32,394 bases of DNA from Promethearchaeota archaeon. GTDB lineage: Archaea > Asgardarchaeota > Lokiarchaeia > Sigynarchaeales > SOKP01. The notes under the pieces were generated by a model. That model was given only the letters and a program-made list of their open reading frames with translations. It did not search any database and was not told where the DNA came from. Shown here in pieces: positions 1-7,748 of the stretch. The position numbers were made by a program, and so were the translations under genes. Within the stretch, counting starts at the first letter, position 1. Every line of letters starts with the position of its first letter. The stretch lies in the NCBI GenBank assembly GCA_019058515.1, contig JAHPYY010000044.1:1-32394 (forward strand). The letters run 5' to 3'.

Positions 1-219
1 AGGTCCTTCGTCTCCGTTCGAACTTTCGTTGGAGGACGATCCCTCGTTGGTCGTAGAGTTAGTAGGGTCTTCGTCTTCTGGGACTTCCACCACTTCGTTT
101 AGGTCTTCTTCGGAATCTTCAGAACCTCCACCATCTTCGTCTCCTGGATCTGGCTCGTCGTCGTTAGGTTCCTCGTCTCCGTTCGAACTTTCGTCAGAGG
201 ACGATCCCTCGTCTTCAGG
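1..219. repeat. In-frame duplication within the acidic linker
   Basis: Bases 1-54 and 166-219 are near-identical and 165 bp (55 codons) apart. Both encode a Glu-Gly-Ser-Ser-Ser-(Asn/Asp)-Glu-Ser-Ser-Asn-Gly-Asp-Glu segment on the minus strand. It looks like a slippage or recombination duplication of the linker; further copies may lie to the left. Confidence 0.75.
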
Positions 220-3200
220 ATTGCCTTCTCCTGCACCGCTTTCGAGATCGACAAGAATCGGTTCTCCTATTAGCGTCCATTCTTCCGAAACGGGATCGAG
301 CAAGCACACTTGAAGCTCGTACTCGCCGTGCTCTTCGAAGGTGTAGTTGCAGAAAAATTGCGTCCTATTATGCAAGTGTTTTACCGCAAATACCGTGGAG
401 TCAGGCAACTTGGCTTGGTCGAGGGTAATGACAATTTCTGCTTGCGTGGTATCGAGCAAGGGAAACGTTTCTAATCCCAGCGTGAACCACCCTTCGAGCG
501 TTACATTTATGGAGTCATTTACAAGGGTAGAGTTAAGTCGGTGGACAAGCTCGTAAAAAGTGTCGAATTCGATCATCTTCGAGTTAGCGAGCATTCCTCC
601 GTTGTAGGCGCGTATTTCTCCTTGGACATTGGGGTAGTTATCAGGTGATATTGGTACCGAGATTCCTCCCTTATATTCGTACTCTCCGTGTAGATAGAGA
701 GGCTTAAATTCTAATTGGTCGGAATAAAACATAACATCGTCGAATAACCAGTAATTGTTGGTGATTGGGTCGTAATAGCTAATTGAAAGCAGATTTACCG
801 CCCCTAAGTAGCTCGGATTAGAGTAGCTAACGACGGTTTCCAAGTTCGGCTCGTAGGTAAGGTCGTTGGAGCACAACTCGTCTACATGCGCGGGATCAGT
901 AAACGAACCATTGAGGTATATCACTAGTGTGTGGTTTCCGTAGGTCCCTTTGTTGTATTCCACCAAGAACTCGGTTCGATCCCCCCGTTGTGCTTTTATC
1001 TCGTAGGTGATACAGTCGACTTGATTGCCATCCTTGCGGATGGAAGCGATAAGTGTCGATCCATCGGGTACTTCAACATTTCCAGCGTCAGTTTCCAGCC
1101 AAGCCGACACATTAATACACACTTGGCTGTCGGAAGGTAAAAACTCTTGGGAGCAGCCGCAGTTGTAGTAGGTTTCCACGAACACATATTTTTCCTTTTG
1201 AAGCACCGAATTGTTGTACGCGTAGACCGTTCCGTCGATCCACAGATAGGATGACATTTCAATGGGCACCGGAATGGACTTCGAATATGTGTCGTTGAGT
1301 TGGAGGTCCAGCGTAACTACTCCTAGTTGAGTACTGTTAAACACTACTTCGTCGTAACGCACGCGCTTAGAAAGCGAGTGGTCGTAACACTTTACTTCTA
1401 AATCCATCTCGTCGCCCATGCGGGTAGGTCCAACGGGAGTCACGATTAGCTCGATGTCTTCGGAAAATTCGATGTAATATTCCCCGATTTGCATGGGCTC
1501 GAGCATGATTCCGTCGTAGAGAATTAAGGTAAAGTTGTACTCGCCCCAGAAGTCGACTTGGTAAGTAGTGTAGAATGATGTGTATTCTTGGTGCTGGATC
1601 CTCTCCATGGAAAGCGGCAAGGGCTGTTCCATGTCGTCGACGGTTACACAAAGCTGCACCAGACCCTCAATAGGTATAGGTACTGAGGATCGGCTTGTGT
1701 TAAGTGACACATTCGTACACACCGTAATTTTGTCAGCGTACGGTTGGAACGCAATGAAGGACACATTTACCCCATAAGTAGTTTCGAAATAGACCACTTT
1801 TTGCAATACTACGGACTCTCCCTCGTAAACCGCTATGTTGGCGTAGATTCCGGGATAGTTCTCTGCGTTGACGGGAACGAACACTAGCTCTTGGTAGGTA
1901 CCGTCAGGTTGCAATTGTAGGTCCAACTCGCCCAGTTGAGGATTAGAGAACTCCACGCGGTCGTACTGCACTTGTGTTTGAAGCGTACGGTCGAAGAATT
2001 CCACATTTATAGCGGATTGTGCGCCTAACCACAGCGGTTCTTGAGAGCTCACGATTACCTCTATGTCTTCTTCTAACGCAAAAGTGTAATCTCCTATATG
2101 AACAAATCCCGAAGTAATTCCGTCATACAATGATAGGTTTAAATGGTACGAGCCACATGCATCGGCGTTATAGGTCGCGTTAAAGCGAGAAAAGGTACCT
2201 AAGTCGATTTTTGTTAAATACATCGGGTTGGGATGTGGAACTCCATCTACCTCCAATGTTAAACGCGCTTGAGCCCCATTTATTAAGGGTTTGTACCCCT
2301 CACCAGTTAACATCGCGATTCCAGCGGATATATTTATTTTATTGTGCGTTTGTTCAAAGGTAATCCATTGATAATTGAGCGTGTATGTAGTAGCGAACTC
2401 TATTGGCGTTTGGGATAAGGTGACATCGCCTTTAATAGCGCTGACCACCCCTTGAACGACGGGATAGTTCTCAGCGTCAATTATCACATATACTTCTGCC
2501 CCGTAGGTTCCGTCGGGTTGTAATGTCATGGAAACGCTTCCCACTTGGGCGCTTTCGAAGAATACATCGTCGGGTGGGACCGGATTAATAAGTACTAAGT
2601 TTCGAAATGAGGCGTTAACGGCGTTGATTCCACCGAGGTACACTTCTGCTTGGTAGCCGACCGACATTTCTACTGCTGATGAATTTGCGAGCTCGCAGAT
2701 CCAAGCAAACACCTGCCAGTCCCTTTGCTTGAGAGCGGAGTTGGTGTAAAATTGATGAAGCGTCGCGTTATACACATCTTGCACCAACTGGTAAGTAAGG
2801 ATATTATCGAACTCTACGGGTTGGTCTATTAACCTCAATAGCTTGTAGGCATAGTACACGCTTTCCACGCTCCCGTAGTCGATTACCTGATCGATGTATG
2901 TTTTTAACTTATCTCCGTTTAACGCATACATGTCGAGCGCTTTCAAGGAGTAGCATGCGAAGTAGGTATTTTTTAGGTTGAGTAAATCGTCCGCGGCGTA
3001 CGGAAACTCGAAGTACAGAACTTGTGAAGTTTGCACTAAGTGTTCGGATACGAACTCGTAAAACGCTAACTCGTCGATTTCCACATCAAGTACCGAATCG
3101 TACGAGGAGGAAATAGAAGTCAACAGTTCCAAAACTTTAATAGCGTAGTAGGAGTACTCGAAGAACGCGAAGCTGTTCTGCACGGTAGGGTCGGAACTTA

Positions 3201-4848
3201 TGGGCGCGCTTGAGTCTAAAAACGCCCCATAATTATCTTGAGACCCTTCTAGGAATTGGCTGCTCGCAATTTCCGAAATTACCTGATCTTCGTCGATCAA
3301 TGGGGCAAACAGGTCGAGCTTGTAAAGTTTCTCCAGCGAGTCTAAGGCGTAAAACATGGATTGGTGGGTATATAAGCGCTCCAGCCTCGGAAGTTCTTCG
3401 AACCGTCCGAAGCAATAGTGGTCGATGGGTAGGCTTCGAAACAAATTATCTTGAGGGTTGGTGTTGTACAGCGAACTCGAAAACTGACTGGTGCCTACTC
3501 CGAGAATTTTAAAGGAATCTTTCACATCCTTGTACAATTCGTTCACATCTAGCGCCAGCATGTTGTCGAAGGTGTGATAAGCGCTGATAACGGTATTTAG
3601 CGATCGTTGGGTGGTAAAATCTCTCGCCAAGAGTGAATAGCCCGCACTCGTCCAGAACAAATCGTTCATAAAAGACACGAGCGAGTCTAGCGTTTCCAAG
3701 ACTACTCCTCCTAGCTTACCCACTCGGTGTAGCGAACGGATTACTTGAAAGGTATCTATTAACTCGTGATACTTTACGGTGCTGGAAGCGTCCCACAGAG
3801 AGTAGGCGTTCAGGTTTGTCATGACGAAGCTAAAGGTACCGTCTTGGTTGCACCCGCCAAAATTGGTGAGGATGGACAGCTCTAACCCCATGGCTGACGC
3901 CACCACATCGCACTCCGTACTATACGATGGAGAAACCCCTACATCGAAAGCGTGCGTGTCAAAATGGTATATCACACTTAGAAAAGCGTGAAATAAGTTA
4001 AGGTTCATGGAAGAAAGCGAGTTAAAAAAGTCCAACACGCGAACGCAGTAATAGCTCGCAATTATGTTTGGTTCGTATGCGGTGAGGGAATCGAACATGT
4101 GGTCGAGGTCGTTAAAGAACCCGATAGGAGAGCTAGGGTGCTGCAGACTCGTTATGAAGGAGATAATTTTCGCAACTTCCTCGGAGTACGAGCTCCAATC
4201 CCCTTCCATAAGTAGATTTAGCGCCATCACGGCGTAGTAAGTGTTGTCGGCGGTCGGCGTTAAATATTTAGGGTGTAGCGTTTCAGAGTAGGACTGTCCG
4301 ATGAAGCCACCCGTCCCAGGGTCGTAGCACTCCCAAACGAAGTTTCTCATCTCGGAGGTGTCTATGGCGTTCAATTGCCCTAGAGTTCCCAGAGTCAGCA
4401 CCGCGTAGCAGTTTACCTGTAGTAATGAAGTTAAGGGGAAATAGAACAGGTCAAAATCGGTGTCTAAGTACCGTTTCGCGTAGTCGTCGACGAATATTCC
4501 ACCATCAGGGTCGTAGAAGCTCTTTAGGTGGGCTATTATTGCCGCTTGGTCCAAGTCGTTTAGTTTGCCTAATCTGCTGGCGACGCTCACCGCGTAATAG
4601 TCGGCTTGAATGGTGCCCTCCCATAATTCGGGATAATACCCATGCTCTCCGTAAAACAGCGATAAATTATTAAATACTTCTTGAAGTATTTCGGAATTGG
4701 AAAGACCGCTAGCAGTTTTAAGGATCGGACTTTCATTGGTAATTGGAGTAGGATCGGAGCGATGCATCCCACTGATCGTTGCGCAGAGCGCGAGAACCGT
4801 AATTAGAGCGAACGGAATAGATTTTTTTACATTAATTTGTAAGGTCAC
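1..4848 (-). CDS. Giant secreted/surface protein: toroid-like domain, four beta modules, acidic linker (C-terminus beyond window)
   Basis: A single minus-strand frame is open from GTG 4848-4846 to base 1 (1616 codons, no stop). An in-frame TAA (4854-4852) lies one codon before the GTG, and a signal peptide follows it (two Lys, then SIPFALITVLALCATISG), which supports this start. Residues ~40-715 are helical with recurring YYAV/YYA segments and Asp-Gly-Gly turns, like the alpha-alpha toroid of prenyltransferase/terpene-cyclase repeat proteins; I see no clear catalytic motif. Residues ~725-1535 hold four similar ~200-residue beta modules, each with a NYPxVxG-like motif (near plus positions 2468, 1858, 1250 and 637). 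Residues ~1537-1616 are a low-complexity Asp/Glu/Ser/Gly linker, probably leading to a membrane anchor outside the window. Many N-x-S/T sites suggest glycosylation. G+C is visibly higher than in neighbouring genes. A role at the cell surface is inferred. Confidence 0.85.
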   Translation of the reverse strand, partial: MTLQINVKKSIPFALITVLALCATISGMHRSDPTPITNESPILKTASGLSNSEILQEVFNNLSLFYGEHGYYPELWEGTIQADYYAVSVASRLGKLNDLDQAAIIAHLKSFYDPDGGIFVDDYAKRYLDTDFDLFYFPLTSLLQVNCYAVLTLGTLGQLNAIDTSEMRNFVWECYDPGTGGFIGQSYSETLHPKYLTPTADNTYYAVMALNLLMEGDWSSYSEEVAKIISFITSLQHPSSPIGFFNDLDHMFDSLTAYEPNIIASYYCVRVLDFFNSLSSMNLNLFHAFLSVIYHFDTHAFDVGVSPSYSTECDVVASAMGLELSILTNFGGCNQDGTFSFVMTNLNAYSLWDASSTVKYHELIDTFQVIRSLHRVGKLGGVVLETLDSLVSFMNDLFWTSAGYSLLARDFTTQRSLNTVISAYHTFDNMLALDVNELYKDVKDSFKILGVGTSQFSSSLYNTNPQDNLFRSLPIDHYCFGRFEELPRLERLYTHQSMFYALDSLEKLYKLDLFAPLIDEDQVISEIASSQFLEGSQDNYGAFLDSSAPISSDPTVQNSFAFFEYSYYAIKVLELLTSISSSYDSVLDVEIDELAFYEFVSEHLVQTSQVLYFEFPYAADDLLNLKNTYFACYSLKALDMYALNGDKLKTYIDQVIDYGSVESVYYAYKLLRLIDQPVEFDNILTYQLVQDVYNATLHQFYTNSALKQRDWQVFAWICELANSSAVEMSVGYQAEVYLGGINAVNASFRNLVLINPVPPDDVFFESAQVGSVSMTLQPDGTYGAEVYVIIDAENYPVVQGVVSAIKGDVTLSQTPIEFATTYTLNYQWITFEQTHNKINISAGIAMLTGEGYKPLINGAQARLTLEVDGVPHPNPMYLTKIDLGTFSRFNATYNADACGSYHLNLSLYDGITSGFVHIGDYTFALEEDIEVIVSSQEPLWLGAQSAINVEFFDRTLQTQVQYDRVEFSNPQLGELDLQLQPDGTYQELVFVPVNAENYPGIYANIAVYEGESVVLQKVVYFETTYGVNVSFIAFQPYADKITVCTNVSLNTSRSSVPIPIEGLVQLCVTVDDMEQPLPLSMERIQHQEYTSFYTTYQVDFWGEYNFTLILYDGIMLEPMQIGEYYIEFSEDIELIVTPVGPTRMGDEMDLEVKCYDHSLSKRVRYDEVVFNSTQLGVVTLDLQLNDTYSKSIPVPIEMSSYLWIDGTVYAYNNSVLQKEKYVFVETYYNCGCSQEFLPSDSQVCINVSAWLETDAGNVEVPDGSTLIASIRKDGNQVDCITYEIKAQRGDRTEFLVEYNKGTYGNHTLVIYLNGSFTDPAHVDELCSNDLTYEPNLETVVSYSNPSYLGAVNLLSISYYDPITNNYWLFDDVMFYSDQLEFKPLYLHGEYEYKGGISVPISPDNYPNVQGEIRAYNGGMLANSKMIEFDTFYELVHRLNSTLVNDSINVTLEGWFTLGLETFPLLDTTQAEIVITLDQAKLPDSTVFAVKHLHNRTQFFCNYTFEEHGEYELQVCLLDPVSEEWTLIGEPILVDLESGAGEGNPEDEGSSSDESSNGDEEPNDDEPDPGDEDGGGSEDSEEDLNEVVEVPEDEDPTNSTTNEGSSSNESSNGDEGP

Positions 4849-4942
4849 CTTTTAGGTTGGTAAATTATATCATAGTTATGCTTCATACGAGTCGAAGGCT
4901 TTTAAACAAAAATTCTGTGAAAAATTGACATATAAAGCAAAA

Positions 4943-5386
4943 ATGGCAGAACTAGGGTATATGCAAGTAAAAGGGAAAGGGTACTTAATAGAAGAGTTCG
5001 CGAGTACACTTCTTAACGAAATGGAAAAGACAAAAGTTAGGATAAAAGAGGTGGTAAACGCGCTCGACAACATCGGCTTTAAACTCACGACATTGCACTT
5101 TACGAAAGGGTATTTCCACGCGATATACTGCAGAGGAGACTTGGAATACAAGTATTACATAGAGGAATACATGGGAAAATATTGGAAAATTATAGCGTTA
5201 TTGCTTCCCTTTACTGTAATTAGCGTACCGTTTTGGCTCTGGTGGAGTCAAATTATCGGGTTAATGTTATCCGCTCCATTGTTAGTGTGGTTAAATTACA
5301 TCTGGGTAAAGAATTATGTGGGAAAACCAGAGCTTCAGCAAGTGCAGATCGCACTAACTTTAGCAGAAAAATTAATCTTAAGTTAG
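4943..5386 (+). CDS. Small membrane protein of unknown function
   Basis: 147 residues from the ATG; an in-frame TTG six codons upstream (4925) is the alternative start. The N-terminal ~75 residues are soluble and mixed alpha/beta. They are followed by two adjacent hydrophobic segments (about residues 78-121, including FTVISVPFWLWW and LSAPLLVWLNYIW) and a short amphipathic tail. This suggests a hairpin membrane anchor with both ends on the same side. It is divergent from the giant surface-protein gene with only ~94 bp between them, so the two may share a promoter region. I do not recognise the family. Confidence 0.6.
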   Translation: MAELGYMQVKGKGYLIEEFASTLLNEMEKTKVRIKEVVNALDNIGFKLTTLHFTKGYFHAIYCRGDLEYKYYIEEYMGKYWKIIALLLPFTVISVPFWLWWSQIIGLMLSAPLLVWLNYIWVKNYVGKPELQQVQIALTLAEKLILS

Positions 5387-5526
5387 AAATACATAAAAAT
5401 ATGTTTTTCCTCAAAATCTCTTTCTGCTAAGGATAGAATAAATTTTTTGATTATTTATAGAGAGAAGAAAATTTTTTAATTTCTATAATTTTAGATTTAT
5501 TAAAAAAAAATGAATGGGATATTATT
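5387..5526. terminator. Convergent A/T tracts between opposing genes
   Basis: The gap between two convergent genes holds T-rich runs for the plus strand (around 5445-5480) and an A9 run near 5503-5511 that reads as a T tract on the minus strand. This fits archaeal oligo-T termination in both directions. No stable hairpin is evident. Confidence 0.4.
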
Positions 5527-6036
5527 TTAATCCCTTATTTGGACTTTCGGTTGAATTGCTGAAGCTCCTCCAAAATTAGTAATAACGGGACAGTGGGTAA
5601 AGACTTTATTCATTAATTCATCAATTTTCTCTTTTGGAGCGTCTGCTTTGATTCTGATAACTGGTTCTAGCTTATCGTACCCGGCTAGTTTAGAGTCGTC
5701 AATCCCGAAAATTGCGCCTAGATTAATGTGCCCGCGAGAAAAAACTTTCAATTCAGTAACATTAATATCCATAATTTTGGCCCAAAATTTAGTTACGGCG
5801 GCAATGCATGCACCTATAGCAGATAAAATCACTAATAATGGTGATGGTCCTATGTTTGTTCCATCTAATCCCCCAGGTGCATCAATAAGTAATTCAAAAG
5901 GATCTCCTGCTGGATTTCCCATACTACATTTGACTTGCATTCCATCTGGGAGCATTTCACATTCTACATTGAAGTTTTTCTCCCCCGCATTCCAATCTGC
6001 TTTGATGGCATCATATGTTTCCTTAAAACTTGGCAT
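5527..6036 (-). CDS. OsmC/Ohr-family thiol peroxidase-like protein
   Basis: 169 residues, slightly longer than the ~140 typical of OsmC/Ohr. The two family cysteines are visible: Cys77 in an AIGAC context on the central helix and Cys149 in THCP near the C-terminus. In the family this pair reduces organic hydroperoxides using thiol donors. The segment GTNIGPSPLLVILSAIGAC matches the conserved nP..lLl.alg.C signature. The protein is cytoplasmic with no signal peptide. It is convergent with the small membrane protein and divergent from the alpha/beta hydrolase. Substrate preference cannot be read from the sequence. Confidence 0.85.
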   Translation of the reverse strand: MPSFKETYDAIKADWNAGEKNFNVECEMLPDGMQVKCSMGNPAGDPFELLIDAPGGLDGTNIGPSPLLVILSAIGACIAAVTKFWAKIMDINVTELKVFSRGHINLGAIFGIDDSKLAGYDKLEPVIRIKADAPKEKIDELMNKVFTHCPVITNFGGASAIQPKVQIRD

Positions 6037-6279
6037 ATTTGTTCTCCTTAATTTATTAAATATAAATTTTGAATGATTTGTATAAATATATTAAAGTAGA
6101 TATGAATAATTATTCTTAATATTTAAATCTATAAATTAATGAATCTTAGCCAAATTGACAAGGAAGTAAAATTAATTTACAAACTCTTGTGGTGAAGTCT
6201 TTAACGAGCAATGCAATTTATAATTTTTATAATATTCATTACAAATAACAAGAAATCAAAAATCTATGTTTAAATAATT

Positions 6280-7104
6280 ATGTTTTGTAATATTGAGGAT
6301 ATATCAATTTATTACGAAATTCACGGAAAGGGCAGACCAATCTTAAATATTCATGGATTTCCCTTAGATCATAGAGTTATGAAAGCGTGCTTAGAACCCA
6401 TTTTTGAAACCGTTGACGGATATCAAAGAATATATCCAGATTTACCAGGTATGGGTAAAACTAACGCAACAGAAAGCGTTAAAAATTCTGACGATATTTT
6501 GAACATTGTTCTACAATTTATAGATAAGGTGATTCCCAATCAAAAGATTCTTTTAATTGGGGAGTCGTACGGAGGATATATTGTGCGAGGAATTATCAGT
6601 TATAAGAAGAGCTTAATTGACGGAGTAGCTTTTTTATGTCCCGTTATTTATCCCGAACAAACAAAAAGGGATTTGCCTAAACAGTTAGTCCTAGAAAGAA
6701 ATGAGGATTTAATATCAAGTTTAACAGAAATAGAGGGTTCTTCCTTTAAAGAAACTGCCGTTATCGAAGGCGTCGGGATATGGAATCGGTACAGAGAAGA
6801 AATCTACGAGCCTAGCTTAGTTGGCGATCAATCTTTTTTAACAACGCTTTACGAAAATGGGTATCCATTCAAATTCGAGGTGGACGAAAAAATTGGTGTA
6901 TTTGAAAAACCTGCTCTATTTCTGTTAGGCCGACAGGATTGGATTGTAGGGTATAGAGATGCCCTTAACCTAATGGAGCAATATCCTAGAGCGTCTATTG
7001 TCATTCTTGATAAAGCCGGGCACAATTTACAGATTGAACAAAAAGACTTATTCGAAAGTATAGTACTTGAATGGCTTAATCGTACTTTACATTTTAAATT
7101 ATAA
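6280..7104 (+). CDS. Alpha/beta-hydrolase fold protein
   Basis: 274 residues, normal for a single-domain alpha/beta hydrolase. The oxyanion-hole loop is HGFPLDH (~25-31), the nucleophile elbow is GESYGG (Ser96), the acid is Asp220 in LGRQDWIVGY and the base is His248 in KAGHNL, so the Ser-Asp-His triad is complete. A cap region lies between about residues 125 and 200. No signal peptide is seen, so it is probably cytosolic. The family includes esterases, peptidases and C-C hydrolases, and the substrate cannot be deduced. It is 70 bp upstream of a thioesterase on the same strand, possibly co-transcribed. Confidence 0.85.
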   Translation: MFCNIEDISIYYEIHGKGRPILNIHGFPLDHRVMKACLEPIFETVDGYQRIYPDLPGMGKTNATESVKNSDDILNIVLQFIDKVIPNQKILLIGESYGGYIVRGIISYKKSLIDGVAFLCPVIYPEQTKRDLPKQLVLERNEDLISSLTEIEGSSFKETAVIEGVGIWNRYREEIYEPSLVGDQSFLTTLYENGYPFKFEVDEKIGVFEKPALFLLGRQDWIVGYRDALNLMEQYPRASIVILDKAGHNLQIEQKDLFESIVLEWLNRTLHFKL

Positions 7105-7174
7105 AACAAACATTTTTATCGAGAATTTAAAACATTTAACATAAATAAGGATTTGAATACCGAACGATGAAATC

Positions 7175-7684
7175 ATGAAAGGAAAATCAGCCTCTGAGTC
7201 AAGTGTGGAACTAGCCCAAATGATGTATCCCGAGCATGCTAATCCCTCAGGTAACGTTCACGGTGGGCATATATTAAAGCTTGTAGACCAAGCAGCTGCA
7301 ATTGTAGCTGCAAGACACACTCATTTGAATGTAGTTACGGCTTCCTTAGATAGAATGGACTTCATCGCACCTGCTTACGTCGGAAATTTAGTATTTGCAA
7401 AAGCGTCATTAAATTTCACTGGTCGCACTTCAATGGAAATTGGAGTAAGAATAGAGGCAGAATGTTTAAAATGTGGGACAGTTAGTCACATTGGATCTGC
7501 TTATCTTACTATAGTTGCTCTAGATGAAAACGATAAACCGACAGAAATTGCCCCAATAACACCCCAAAGTGAAGAAGAGAAGCGTAGGTTCGAAGAAGCT
7601 AAAACGAGAAGGGAACAACGGCTCAAAAGAATTCCACACCATAAACATACTCCAGAATTATGTATACACAAGATTAAAAGATAA
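7175..7684 (+). CDS. Hotdog-fold acyl-CoA thioesterase
   Basis: 169 residues. The signature NPSGNVHGGHILKLVDQAAA (residues 23-42) is that of the YciA/BACH-type acyl-CoA hydrolases, which cleave acyl-CoA to free acid and CoA; it includes the conserved HGG and the catalytic-helix Asp38. The hotdog core ends near residue 130 and is followed by a charged Glu/Lys/Arg helix and a basic tail containing HHKHTPELCIHK. The start is the ATG at 7175; an ATG eight bases upstream meets a stop after three codons. Chain-length preference is unknown. It may form a small lipid or acyl-CoA unit with the preceding hydrolase. Confidence 0.85.
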   Translation: MKGKSASESSVELAQMMYPEHANPSGNVHGGHILKLVDQAAAIVAARHTHLNVVTASLDRMDFIAPAYVGNLVFAKASLNFTGRTSMEIGVRIEAECLKCGTVSHIGSAYLTIVALDENDKPTEIAPITPQSEEEKRRFEEAKTRREQRLKRIPHHKHTPELCIHKIKR

Positions 7685-7748
7685 ATTAAAAAACACCTGT
7701 TTTTATAAGATAAGTATAATAAAAGGGATAATTAGTACGTGATTCTCT

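Noticed and set aside
1..4772. Several short frames of 60-100 codons on both strands across the first 4.8 kb
   Set aside because: They all overlap the single 1616-codon minus-strand frame, which has a signal peptide, repeats and consistent codon use; the short frames have implausible compositions.
5648..6076. Plus-strand 142-codon frame opposite the OsmC-like gene
   Set aside because: It is the antisense of a clear OsmC-family gene with both conserved cysteines and shows no domain of its own.
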